Shown here piece after piece: positions 37,344-48,669 of a stretch of 64,000 bases of DNA; positions within the stretch are counted from its first letter, which is position 1, and each line of letters opens with the position of its first letter. The position numbers and the translations under genes were made by a program. A model generated the notes under the pieces. It had not been told where the DNA came from and ran no database searches. It worked only from the letters and a program-made list of their open reading frames with translations. The stretch comes from Prostheceraeus crozeri (taxonomy: Eukaryota > Platyhelminthes > Polycladida > Euryleptidae), in the NCBI GenBank assembly GCA_907163375.1, contig CAJQUW010007067.1, positions 1 through 64,000 on the forward strand. Reading direction: 5' to 3'.

Positions 37344-37577
37344 TGAGGTTTGCAATTAGCAAGTTAGTGAAATTTTGACAGATATTCAGGTCTGTTTCCA
37401 TTTTTCATACTGAGGATACAACTCAATATTTGATTATTCTATTTACATTGTGCTTGCAAAGAGCAGAAATAATTAATTACAACAGGTGCACTAACTTTGG
37501 CGATCTGCCAGTCGTGTGTTTAAAGTGATATCTAATGAATGCCCGTCGAAATTTCACTAACTTGATAATTACAAATC
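37344..37577. repeat. mariner 5'-end relic with inverted partner
   Basis: Bases 37457-37577 match the 5' region of the mariner fossil at 26767-26887, including CAGGTGCACTAACTTTGG and GTCGAAATTTCACTAACTTG. A second, inverted piece (37347-37383, GCAAGTTAGTGAAATTTTG) faces it 100 bp to the left. No transposase follows. It may be a mariner-derived MITE or a broken end. Confidence 0.55.
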
Positions 37578-38297
37578 TTAGTAACGTATGAGATTCACTA
37601 AGAAACAAATCATCAAAAAGAGAAATGCCTACCAGCAAGCATAATTTCTCAGTTCGAGCCCTGGTTATACAAAGTTTTGTATTCCGATTGTGCAATGAAG
37701 AGGGAAGGCTATAATGACAATAAAATGACTGATGCAAGAAACCCGGACGAATTATATTTCATAAATGAATGCAGCTACTGAACAAAGTTTCAGGTTTGTT
37801 TTGCTTTTTCTCTCTATAAGATTCAATCATCGTTGATTTAAGTGTTTTCTGGATAGAACCGACGAAGAATTCGATTAGTATTTCAGCTTGTTGAGGAAAA
37901 TCTCAAAGCTCTTACTTGCTCGAGATTGATTTGTGCTGAGAAAATAATCATCTGAAAATTGCTTATCTCTTCGTCTATTAGTTTATCGCTTGACACTTCA
38001 TTCGTCTGAAAACAGAACTATTTTATTTCTTTGATCGAAATTGGAGCTCAAAAATTGATGATATTTGTTGTAACGAAGTATTTAAGACTTTTGTAATTTG
38101 TCTGCTGTCGAAGCAGAATGAAAAATTATTTGTTGCTCCAAGAAGATAATGCAATCTACTGATCAACTTTTACTTATTTAGATTTTTTGCCTAGCGTGAT
38201 GCAAGCGATTGTGAATGTTTTCAACGTTATCGGAAGTCTGGTTTTAAAGAGCACAAATTTGAGAATGACATTCTTCCGATACTTTTTTTATCTAAAA
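37578..38297. other. No gene recognised
   Basis: AT-rich, no open frame above 60 codons except the tail of one overlapping the mariner relic. Nothing identified. Confidence 0.4.
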
Positions 38298-39554
38298 CAA
38301 TGGTTTCCAACCCAGGGGTAATCAGGGACGGCGGAAGAAGCGGCATAATTTTCCTGGAATTTCCATTAACTTTCTTGGTTGTTCATTAATCAAATTAATC
38401 GTAAAGTTTGTAAGTATATTCAAGCACGTGAGGTGCAGCCATTTGAATATTCCGCACATTTAAATCAATCAGACCTTTTCTTAAAATTTATTGAGATTTC
38501 ATTTATCAAGCATGTAGATTCCGACTTCGAAGCTGAGACATGCTTAAATAAAAGCACAATGTTATGAAAGTTGAAAGTGTTATTGAATATGTGAGTAGTT
38601 CATAGGCCAATCAGAATACAGTCAGTCAAAATTTTCCAAACAAAATAGTCATCGTGGTTGGTTTTGAATGAATTATTTCATGATGTCTGTTGAGTTGAGA
38701 GTGTCAGTTCTTTGTCTATGGATGTTTAGCAGAAGTAAATTGCTGCATCTTTTCTGTGACATTCGGCTTCTAATCTCAGTCTTTAGTCTTCGCTGGGTTG
38801 AAAACTGATTGATAGAAAGTCTGTGAAACTCGCTTTGATGTGTATATTGTATATAGGTCAATCGGTCATTTAGAGGCAAAGTTGGCCTACATCAATGGAA
38901 GCATCAATGCCCAACACAGGGATCCTTATACTTAAGAAGGGACTCTCCATACAGCCATACTGAAGACCCAACATACGTGTAATACTAATAAAGGGACCAG
39001 CTCAAAGCTTTGAGGGACACCTGATGTTGGTGATAGGTTTCCCTAGGGCAAAAGTGGATTTTTAATACTGCAGGTCCCTTAAAACTGATGAAGGGCTGAT
39101 AAACTTACACTTAACAAGCGCTGTAAATTGCATCCCAACATCTTTCTGTGTTATCTCCCAACAGGTAGATAATTCACAGTCAGTTGCTTGACATGTCGCA
39201 GACATATCCGTTATCATAGACAAATGAGCTAATTCTGGTTTTTATGTTTTAATGCTTAAAAGTTGTTAATGTTTTAAGGAGGCACGTGACCCCGGTCCCC
39301 CCGGTTCCGCCCGTGCCGTGGGGTAATCTGCCAATTTTCTCGGGTAATGGGAACATCTCCCACAATTTATGCAAATCTTACTTGGACTACGTTTCCATAG
39401 GTTGTTTCTATCAACAAAATTGACACTATTGAAATAATGGAAGATTGAAGTAGATGCTCAATAGTTTGATAGTGATGTTGGTCCTACGTGGGAGTAATGA
39501 GACAATTTCAAAGAAAAGTATGTGTAACAAATCATACAAAGTTGGGAACCACTG
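38298..39554. mobile_element. Non-autonomous hAT element, 1.26 kb
   Basis: The left end CAATGGTTTCCAACCC and the right end (reverse complement CAGTGGTTCCCAACTT) are the standard CAGTGGTTCCCAACC hAT terminus with one or two changes. The flanking 8-mers ATCTAAAA and ATCTTAAG match at six of eight. No transposase motif was seen inside; the longest frames (62-68 codons) are unfamiliar. Bases about 38880-39175 have a different, less AT-rich character and could be a separate insertion. The Gypsy element starts 20 bp after its right end. Confidence 0.75.
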
Positions 39555-39574
39555 ATCTTAAGCAATTGGTCTGT

Positions 39575-39735
39575 TGCTACCGCCCACTCTAGATATAACG
39601 AAGTCAAAAACTCGAAAACTATCATAGGTGCCAAGAGAGAAGTCAAAGGGATTATTTACACACGAAAGCAGGGATCCACCAAGGGCGCGCGATTCAAACC
39701 CGAATCACGTTTCGGCAGATCGATCAGCTGTTGCA
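39575..39735 (-). repeat. 3' LTR of the Gypsy element
   Basis: 161 bp, starting TG and ending CA on the plus strand (TGCTACCGCCC ... CAGCTGTTGCA), matching the 5' LTR. A purine-rich tract on the minus strand (AGGGAGGAA, about 39738-39746) abuts it and is the expected plus-strand primer. Confidence 0.93.
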
Positions 39736-39757
39736 GATTCCTCCCTGTCGAGAAACG

Positions 39758-41150
39758 CTAACGTGCGTAATCCGCCAACCACTTCGGAGGATTCTTCGAA
39801 CGGACGCTCCGGCGGAGCGGCAAAGGTGTGTCAGTGTTTTGAGCTGTGGTGGATGGTGATGACATGTCAGAAAGAGGAGCAGTAACGGTTGACTGTGAGG
39901 GACTAAGCTGAGACCTAGGCAGTACGGCTGGTTGAGAGTTGGATCCATTCGGTGAAGGCAAGCTGGCTGAAGGCTGCAAAGGTTCAGGAGACCGAAGATG
40001 ACTTGGCTGTGGAACATTAGACTGTGACGATGACGCTGCAGGAGAAGCAGATGGTTGCGATGGTTCGGAGCTAGAGGCGTTGATGTTAACTTGATCGATG
40101 TGGCGACGATGTAAAGTGGCATCTTCTAAATCAATGACTTCGAACATTCGGTTGCCAATACTCTTCAATAACAAGCCGTGAGCTGGTCTGTTGTCGTTAC
40201 CGCGATAGAAGGTCACATCAGTAGAGTCCAGATTTGCAGTATTTCTGATATTTCGGCCATGTAGAAGACATGATGGTGTTTTACCCGTCGTTGCGTGGAC
40301 TGCATTGCGATATTGAATCAAGAATGTATCGACTGCTTCCCAGAGTTGTTCTAAAGTTGTAGGATGTTGAGCGTAAATTGCTGCTTTAAGAGTTCGTACC
40401 AGGTTTTCTGCTAATCCGTTGGATTGCGGATGGCGAGGAGCAGTGAAGACTGAGCGACATCCTATACCCTGCAACCATGAACGAAAAGACTGAGCGGTGA
40501 ACTGTGTACCATTATTGCTGACTAACACTTGAGGAACTCCCTCCCTCGCGAAGAATCTTCTTAACGCCCACTTCGTAAAGTCTGCTGTAGCCGTTGTGGT
40601 GAGGAAGACCTCAGGATACTTCGAATACGAGTCTTCGATTACTAATGCGTAGTACTTGGAAAGGAAAGGACCGCAGTAGTCCACATGCAATCGCTGCAAA
40701 GGCTGATATGTTACAGGCCAAGGACTCCAGTTTGGGTGAGTGCGAGGTTTCTTCCGACAACTTTCACATTGTAAAGAATAATTTGCAATGTCATTATTGA
40801 TTGATGGCCACCAACATAATAATCTGGAAAGGGACTTCATCTTATCACTACCCAAGTGGCCACTATGCAGATGTTGTAGAAGGCTATTTCTACAAGTTAG
40901 AGGTATGAGGATGCGACCATTAAATACCAGGACACCGTCAGCTTGACAAGTTAAGTCGTTGCGTTTGGCATATAACTCAGGGAATCTCTTCTTTGCGGTT
41001 GGCGACCAACCATTGCGAAGACCTGCGATGACTGAACCGTAGGCTAGGCGTGTTTCCTTGATGAGACAATTGCGATCTATAGGTAATGGATTAATGAGGA
41101 ATGTTTCGACTATAGCAGGCTCTTTTGAAGCATATCTGGCTAAATAGTCG
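39758..41150 (-). other. Gypsy pol: integrase part
   Basis: In reading order this part shows the HHCC zinc region (about 40740-40880), then the DDE core (about 40330-40720, including LHVDYCGPF and HPQSNGLAENLVRTLK), then a basic and Pro/Ser-rich C-terminal tail. The integrase would join element DNA to the host chromosome. The call is from motif order; the part belongs to a fossil element and is not offered as a working gene. Confidence 0.9.
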
Positions 41151-42720
41151 GCATGGGGTATTGATCTACCAGGACGATGGTGAATTGTATAATTGTACGC
41201 ACTTAAGTCAATGGCCCAACGCTGAAGCATGGCGGAAGTAACTTTTCCGATGGACGCGGATGGACTGAAGATGTTTTGTAAGGCTTGATGGTCAGTATAA
41301 ATGTGAAACTGACTTCCATATAAGAATTTGTGCAATCTTCTAACTGCCCATATAACCGCAAGGGCTTCTCGTTGAGTTTGTGAATAATTGCGTTCAGCTG
41401 TTGACAATCGACAAGAAATGCATAAGACAGGTTGCGACTCTGACAGCGCCAAGGGCTTCTTCAGAAGCATCGACGAATAAGTGGCATGGTAAGCCGAATT
41501 GAAAGCAACGAAGTACTTCGCCGTTTACGATAGCGTGTAAAAGTTCATCGTACGCTGTATTAGTTTCGCAGGACCACTGAAGGACTGAAGCACTAGTGGC
41601 TAACATATCAAATAGAGGTTTGGCTTTCGACGAGAAGTTGCGAACAAATCTGGAGTAGTATTGGACTATGCCGAGAAATGATTGAAGCTCCTTTTTCGAA
41701 GAAGGTTTGGGTGCATTCATAATAGCCTTGATGCGATCAACATTAGGATGCATACCAGCGCCGTCAATACTGTAGCCAAGATACGGTAAACTGGAGACCG
41801 CGAAAACAGATTTCTGTTTGTTGATTTGAACGTTGGCTTGATCTAAGGCTTGTAATAATTTAAGCAAACGCCGATCGTGCTCAGGACGCGAAGCTGCGAA
41901 AACAATTATATCATCTTGATATGATCTGACACCGGGCAAGTCTTTAATGATATCATCAATGCACTTCTGAAATATTCCGGGTGAAGTTGTAAGTCCGAAA
42001 GGCAAGAAACGGTAGCGGTATAGACCCCATGAAGTGTGAATAGTTGTTAATTCTTTGGAGGCATCGAGTGGCACTTGTAGGAAGGCGTTAGTCAAATCCA
42101 CCTTAGAAAATATTTTGGCTGCATTCAATCCTTGAAACATGTCTTCAACTTCGCGCGTGGTGTTGGCAGTTTGTTTAACATAAGGATTTACGGTAACCCT
42201 GTAGTCTCCACAGATGCGTGGACGACCGTCGCTTTTTAAAGGCGTAACGATAGGAGTGGTCCAGGAGCTAGAAGTGACAGGTTCGAGGACACCTTTGGCA
42301 ATGAGTTCATTGAGGTTTTGTTGTACCGCCGGACGAAGACCGAAAGGAACTGGACGAGCTTTCTTGAAGACTGGTGGACAGGAGACTTGCAGACTAACTG
42401 GCTCGATTTTCATACCGTCGGTATTACGACTACATTTGTGAATAAGGGCAGTGACAGCTGGAGCGAGAGGCTTATCGTTGGACATGTAGAAGGAAATATT
42501 TACTTGTAAGGCGCGTAGTCCATCGAGGCCAAGGACGTTGGGACCGTGATCGGTAATTATCAAATCCAAAGTTATTGGTTCCGGTTTGCTGTCATGATGA
42601 ACTTGAACCGAAGTTAAACCTTTTACTGGAAGACTATGGCCGGAGACTCCACGAATTGATTTGCAAGTAGGCTTAATAACAGGCTCGGAACACACACGTT
42701 GAAATTGGTCGAAGGGCATG
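41150..42720 (-). other. Gypsy pol: reverse transcriptase and RNase H part
   Basis: The reverse transcriptase shows SKVDLTNAFLQVPL (about 42065-42110), YRFLPFGLTTSPGIFQKCID (about 41965-42020) and the YQDD active-site box (about 41915), then YLGYSIDG and the connection LQSFLGIVQYYSRFV. An RNase H segment follows (about 41170-41480) with TDHQAL and RWAIDLSAYNY. Layout and spacing are typical of Gypsy elements. Confidence 0.92.
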
Positions 42721-43784
42721 AAGGAAATAGGGCTGCCAGTATCTATGATGAATTCTACGGATTTTCCTGAATTGAAGATCAAATCATGATTAATGTGTTG
42801 GTCGTTGAAATCTTCTAGAACCAGTGATTGAAAATTTACTGTTTCAGACAGTGAGTCTACTGGAGGCATGGAGTCCGGATCGGAAACTGTTACTGTGTCT
42901 ACTGTGGGACGATTTTGGGAAGACGACTGGCTGCTGCGACATACGCGGGAAATGTGTCCGACCTTGTTGCACTTGTGGCAGACTGCCTTGAATGAGTGTC
43001 TCTTGTGCCGACTACCACATGAATCACAGAAAGAATTGAAAGACCGTGAAGTTGAACCGTGCTGTCGCATGTTGGTCATTGGTTTCCGAGGCGCAGGATG
43101 ACTGTAGTGTGTCGAAGCTTGATGAGTAGAGTGGAATTTGCCTTGAATATTGCATAACGGGGAACGTTGACTGGTGCTATGGGCGAAGCGTTTGCGAGGA
43201 AGATTAGCGGAGCGGTGTGACGCGGTTGAAGCAGAAGCGATGTGTACCTGAGCGATTTGGCCGGTTAGAGCGGTGTTCACGTCGTCCCAAGTTTCGAGGA
43301 GTGCTTTAGCCTTGGAATACGTAAGAGCTGGCTCGCGAAGTAGAAGTCTCTGAATCTCACCCTCATTGACACCAGCGATGATACGATCCTTGAGCTGCGA
43401 TTGAAGATCAGCACCAAAATTGCATTTTGCAGCTTGCTGTTGTAGTCGAAGTAGGAATTGCCTGAGTGTTTCATCTCCCCGACGCGAAAGATTGTGAAAG
43501 CGCGCACGCTCTGTAGCTTCGAAGTGGACAGGACGCAGATGACTCATCAGTAGTTGCTTCAATTCGGAGACTTTCTCGGTGCCTAGGTCATCAGGAAAGG
43601 CGAGGTCCTTGAAGAGGTCGTAGGCTTCTCCACCAATCATGGTCAGGTAAAACGCTGTTTCGTTCTTAGCGTCGATAGAGTCGTTGGTTTGGACGTAGGA
43701 AAATCTTTCATGCCAGTTCAAAACTCCGGCTGGGTTATTAACGTCTATCTTCTCTATACACTTCTCCATAATACTTACCACCAA
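42720..43784 (-). other. Gypsy gag and protease part
   Basis: The first part begins MEKCIEKIDVNNPAG or the slightly upstream M at 43784, and carries a gag core with a RRGDETLRQFLLRL segment (about 43440-43490), a basic stretch, a zinc knuckle CHKCNKVGHISRVC (about 42940-42985), and then a retroviral-type aspartic protease box IIDTGSPISFMP (about 42718-42755). These package RNA and cut the polyprotein in the family. Confidence 0.9.
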
Positions 43785-44144
43785 AATCTTAACCTAATCC
43801 CTACGAAGAAAAGTGAAATAGATAGAGGAAAAGACAAACAGTGAAAAAGAGAAGCAGCAGGAACTTAGTATGTGTATTTGGCACGTAATAAGAACCGATG
43901 GCTCTCAAGCGAGCTGTGCGTCAGATTTGGATTTAGGAAGAAACTCCTCAGGCGGACTGCGCGTCAGTGAGAATGTATCGAAGTGGGTGAATGTAATTAT
44001 CTTTAAATTTATACCGGTCCAAGGTATATTACGAAAAAAATCACGTCTATTACACTCCCAATGAGTGAAATACTCGTAAAAACGAGGCACAGTTTCCCAC
44101 AGATCCGTCTGACCCCTCTGGTCAAACAATTACTCGTAAAGACG

Positions 44145-44646
44145 AAAATTCAAAACAAGAAAATTCACCCGAACGTTTTCGGCCATTCTCATCAAGGATG
44201 TACATGGCAATGAAATTACAGCTAAGAAAAAGAAATGGAATGATGTTAAATGAATTCACATACGTCATGCACGTGTCTACATGTGGTTTGCAAAGATCTA
44301 CATTTGACTAGTATCTAACACTCTACTCATTAACAGTTAAGTAATAAGAACATGCAATCTTAAAAGACAAAGTTAAGCTTAGCTTAGATTCAGATAAGTT
44401 AGACAGATAACTTATTAACTTTGTCTTTTAAGATTGCATGTTCTTATTACTTAACTGTTAATGAGTAGAGTGTTAGATACTAGTCAAATGTAGATCTTTG
44501 CAAACCACATGTAGACACGTGCATGACGTATGTGAATTCATTTAACATCATTCCATTTCTTTTTCTTAGCTGTAATTTCAATGCCATGTACATCCTTGAT
44601 GAGAATGGCCGAAAACGTTCGGGTGAATTTTCTTGTTTTGAATTTT
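44145..44646. repeat. 232-bp near-perfect inverted repeat in the Gypsy leader
   Basis: The arms 44145-44376 and 44415-44646 are reverse complements of equal length; by reading I find one mismatch (near 44215 against 44576) and no gap. The loop is 38 bp. It lies between the 5' LTR and gag, and transcription would yield a 232-bp hairpin. ACTCGTAAAGACGAGGCAC-like words occur just outside both arms (about 44072, 44131, 44691). It could be a recent inverted duplication, a template-switch product, or an assembly artefact. Confidence 0.95.
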
Positions 44647-44748
44647 CTCTACAAAGTGATACCAGGGACAACTTGCTTCAAATATTTAAAGACTCGTAAA
44701 GACGAGGCACAAATAACAAGAAAAGTGGCTGCTGAACGCGACGCCAAT

Positions 44749-44909
44749 TGCTACCGCCCACTCTAAATATAACGAAGTCAAAAACTCGAAAACTATCATA
44801 GGTGCCAAGAGAAAAGTCAAAGGGATTATTTACACAGGAAAGCAGGGATCCACCAAGGGCGCGCGATTTAAACCCGAATCACGTTTCGGCAGATCGATCA
44901 GCTGTTGCA
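44749..44909 (-). repeat. 5' LTR of the Gypsy element
   Basis: 161 bp, matching the 3' LTR at all but about four positions. Two bases inside it on the minus strand, TGGCGTCGCGTTCAG is in the position expected for a tRNA primer site; which tRNA is not settled. Confidence 0.93.
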
Positions 44910-45647
44910 TCTGTATTTTCCGAATGATGCTGTATATGGAAGCTTGTGACAAGGTGCTCTATTTTCAAACTGCTGGCCGGAAATACTTATCTGATCGTGC
45001 TTCTATTGGTGCTACAGTCCTTTCAATCTCATATTTATTTCCAAAGTGTTTCACTACGTACAATCCGAATCTGCTATGGATGGTAAAAAACCCTTTCGCG
45101 ACGGCAATTTTTTCAAACCTCCTGAAATCATAGGAATTTCGAGTATCTGAAAAAGGCATTTCCCGAGCGATTTTTAAGGTTTTACTTCTCTAATGTGGAT
45201 TATTAGCATCGACCCACTTAACAGTGTGATATATTCTTAATTAAAATTAAAAATATCACGAGTGAGCTCGTTTTAGGCAGCTTTGGTATATTTACTTGAT
45301 GCCATGAAATATAATTTGGAAGAGAATTGCTTAAAGAAATGCAACAATTAACGTCATTGTTGTGTCAGATAAAGATTTGAGTGCATTTTAACTGCATTTT
45401 AACAATATGTGTAGTAGGATAGTTTCTAGGCCACCTCGGAAAATCGATTAAAAAATCATTGAATTAATTTTTTCAATGCTCAATTTTTTGAAAGAAAATC
45501 AAATCCGTTCTTATGATCTTCTACATCATGTTCTTGTAATGTTGATGTGCACTGCATCACTTCAAGATTGCTTTTCGTCCGCGTAATTTCCAGGTCATGT
45601 CCTTCTACAACACCATAGAAATTGATAACAATGAAACCTCCAGAATT
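44910..45647. other. No gene recognised
   Basis: Two small overlapping frames (69 plus, 64 minus) right of the Gypsy element have no known domain. The rest is AT-rich. Confidence 0.4.
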
Positions 45648-46140
45648 ATAGAAATATATTGTTTATCTGAAGTTGACTAGAATGGAAATTGACTCAAGGT
45701 CGCGGCACAGCCAGGGGAACTAAGTTGGGGCATGAACCACCAATGAAAAGCTTGGAGTTGCACATGTGACTGATTCTAACCCAATGATGCAGCCGTTGAC
45801 AAATGTCTCTAATTGAAAATGCGTGCGATTTTTGTGCCAATAGTGGGTATTGCATAAAGCTGTAGTTCCATTCTAGAGGTTTTATTGTTATTAATTTCTA
45901 CATGTGTATCTAGAATGGAAGGAAAACTTCACACAATGCACAATATTGGCACATGAATTGCACACATTTTCCCTTGGATGCACTTTCAACGTATCATTGG
46001 GTTAGAATCAGTCACATGTGCAACTCCAAGCTTTTCATTTGAGATTCATGATCTCAACTTAGTTCACCCTGAAGTGCCGCGACCTTGAGTCAATTTCCAA
46101 TTCCATTCTTGTTAACTTCAGATAAACAATCTATTTCTAT
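45648..46140. mobile_element. Fold-back (long inverted repeat) element, 493 bp
   Basis: Nearly the whole element is two arms, 45648-45877 and 45909-46140, that are imperfect reverse complements. Shared blocks include TTGTTTATCTGAAGTT, ATTGACTCAAGGTCGCGGCA, GAAAAGCTTGGAGTTGCAC and GACTGATTCTAACCCAATGA. The arms differ by scattered changes and small gaps, so it is older than the Gypsy leader hairpin. The outer ends begin ATAGAAATA. No target duplication was confirmed. Confidence 0.85.
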
Positions 46141-46149
46141 GCACACCAC

Positions 46150-46950
46150 AGCTATCGAACACTGAGCAGCCAGTTGCCATTACACACTGCGAAGATGCAC
46201 AGACGATGTCAAGTTCTACCGAGAAGTTTGCGAGCGTCTTTTCTTGCGCCTGCGAAAAAGCCTGTTTTCTTTCCTCTTTATATAATTTTCGGAAGGACTC
46301 ATTTCATCGACAAAGCCCGTGCGCAATTTTCTGAATTCTTCGAATCTGAAGCAATATGTCGTCAGTGAATTAAAATAGGCTACAAAAAGATTTAAGATTG
46401 CAATGAGCGAACTCATCCCACAATGGACACTTTGGTATCCATTCCCAAAAAAACTTTACGGTATATAAAATTTCTACAGATATTCTACAGAAGTTTCTAT
46501 ATTAATCTCGCAGGCCACAAAAAATCTTTCACTGGCCGCAGGTTGTGCACCCTTGAATTAGTGAATTGCAGTGTAAATATATGAGGATATTATCAGTCAT
46601 CGGGGAAAAGAAGCTCATTCGTAGATGAATCACCAAATAGCAGTTAAATATTGAAACTTCGTTCAATAGTCTTGAATTTCAGCAGTCAATTTCAATAGTC
46701 ACTTCTCGCAACACCTAAATTGATAACTATTGATTATTGAACCTTTCAATAACAATGAACCGCTATTGAATTATTGGATTTTATGCAACAGGCCCCAGTC
46801 CACATACAATGAACAACTAATTTTCCTATGCCAGTAAGGCACTGAGAACTTCTATTTACCCACTTAGTAATTTAGTTCTAACATGAACCATAGTTTCGAT
46901 TTGCTGTGGGTAGATTTTCTAACAAAATTACACACTTTAACAATCCTATC
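46150..46950 (+). repeat. Repeat B, copy c, split by about 420 bp
   Basis: Bases 46150-46375 match the middle of repeat B (TCGAACACTGAGCAGCCAGT, GATGTCAAGTTCTACCGAG, CTGAATTCTTCGAATCTGAA) and 46795-46950 match its 3' part (AATTTTCCTATG, CCCACTTAG). The unrelated piece between them, 46376-46794, may be an insertion; it was not identified. A 64-codon frame crosses the first piece. Confidence 0.6.
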
Positions 46951-47618
46951 CGGTGGAATCTTATCCTAAGGCAATGAAATATTCAATTTTTTATCCAGCA
47001 TAATAGTTTCTCTCAAAAGTAGAGACAAACTGGAAGCATATCCCATATTGTTCCGGCTGTCCATTGTTTTGGCTTTAGCTGCTTCATTCGACAATTGTAA
47101 TGAGTGAAAATGAAGCACGCACTTACCGATATATAATTCTAGAATCTATCAATTTATGTTCTTTTCCTTTGCATGACTAAGCCTAGTGCGAAACGTTGTG
47201 TGTACTATTTTAATATAATTGCTCTCGGTCGTAGAACTTCTGATTTTCTTACATTGATAATTTATGCGCTTATTTTTATTGAAAAAATAGCTTTACAAAT
47301 TTGTGAATTAATTCGCCGTGAGATGGCAATGGACAGATTATTGAAGTTGGATATTTACAAGATAACATGTATATTGGTGAGATTTATCTCACAATAGTGT
47401 GAATGATAATTCTGCTAAACAATTTGAAAGTGTCCCAAGTGTTCGAAACAATCTATCGCAGACGATTTTTAGCCTTATCTTTAATCCATTAGGGTGATAA
47501 AGGACGCGACGTCTACAATATCTCAAGCATTGGGATGAAGTGGAAAATTGACCTCTCATTGTCACTTGCTCGAAAAGCTGTTGCCCTCTAGTATAGTGAC
47601 TTGTTTGATCTGTTGAAC
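46951..47618. other. No gene recognised
   Basis: A 74-codon plus frame (47173-47397) has hydrophobic stretches but no known family. Otherwise nothing was seen. Confidence 0.4.
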
Positions 47619-47814
47619 TACAGTCCGTTTCATAAAAAGTGGATCATCCTAAAATTTGACTAAATAAAACATAAGTATGATACAGAAAGCATTTTTTATG
47701 TTATTTCATGTCCCTTATATATTTAAATGTCCTTATATAATCTGATAAGCTATGATACAGTAACGGTTCTTAAGAAGCTAATATTTTGTGGCCCTACCCT
47801 TATTGTCAATGACA

Positions 47815-48467
47815 TTACCAAATTCGTCTAGGCATTGATTCGACGATATCGTTGATTTTTGACTGATCTAACTTTCTCCACTCTCTTTTTAACAGTGACG
47901 TAAGTTGTGATACGCCATCTGTAGGTAGCAGTGAACGACGAACGTTACGTTTTAGAATACTCCATACATTTTCTATGGATTCAGATCAGGAGAACGAGCT
48001 GGCCAAGATAATGTCCTAAGCCCTAATTGAGACTTGCATAAGTTGACTCTACTACTCCTGTGACACGTAGCATTATCATCCATAAATAACCAAGTCGATG
48101 GATCACCAAGTTGATCTGTCATTTGGCCAATGTTCATTCGTAAAACATTCACATAGCGTTCAGAATTCATGGTTCCTTGCTGTATGTGAAGTCTTCTACG
48201 AATAGTGGACTTAGAAATAGACGAGTATAGTGCAGCCATCTCAGTTAACGAGAGACTTGGATCAACTTTAACAAATCTCAAAATTAGGCGGTCTCTACGT
48301 TTGGATGTTGTGCGTGGACGGCCAGAGCCCTCTTTACGACAGAGTCGAAAATCATCATTATGCCATCGATGCACATTTGTGTAAAGGACATTTAGTCGCT
48401 TGCTTGTAGCTCGCAAAGAAAACCCTGACACTTTGCCTTTTGTGAATGCGATCTCGTTATTGTTCAT
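47815..48467 (-). pseudogene. Tc1 transposase, internally deleted
   Basis: It begins MNNNEIAFTKGKVSGFSLRA, a helix-turn-helix region, then a GSGRPRTT hook motif (about residues 48-55) and a second HTH ending STIRRRLHI. Sequence then jumps to GTMNSERYVNVL, so the stretch with the first catalytic Asp is lost. The second Asp is in MDDNATCH and the Glu in PIENVW, with 34 residues between them, the Tc1 DD34E pattern. One frameshift separates ARSPDLNP from IENVWSILKRNVRR; the frame then runs to a stop at 47815. Without the first Asp it would be inactive. Confidence 0.9.
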
Positions 48468-48669
48468 TTGTGCTTCGTATTGTTTTCAACCGGCAAGAGA
48501 TAGATTTCTAGCTGAAAGCAATCAGGAGTGCTGCCAACACCACCGCAACGAAGTCAGGAAGCTATGGAACATGAAGTCCAGTTAATCACATGTAGCAGTT
48601 ATTGAAGCTGGGACATTCCCATAACGACGTCTAAATGTTTCATAATTTTAATAAACTTATAGTTAATAA

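Larger units (their letters stand above)
39575..44909 (-). mobile_element. Gypsy (Metaviridae) LTR retrotransposon, nearly whole
   Basis: The element is 5335 bp, reads on the minus strand, and is flanked by a perfect 5-bp duplication TCTGT (39570-39574, 44910-44914). Its LTRs are 161 bp each and differ at about four positions (about 97.5% identical), so the insertion is fairly recent. Parts in reading order: 5' LTR, a leader of nearly 1 kb, gag with a CCHC zinc knuckle, aspartic protease, reverse transcriptase, RNase H, integrase, a basic C-terminal region, a purine-rich tract next to the 3' LTR, and the 3' LTR. Gene order and motifs place it in Gypsy, perhaps near the Mag lineage. It looks nearly complete with about one break in pol and perhaps small wear elsewhere; I treat it as a fossil. 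No envelope gene is present. Confidence 0.93.

Noticed and set aside
38298-39554. hAT element as autonomous
   Set aside because: No dimerisation-domain or catalytic motif was visible in any frame; the inside is non-coding.
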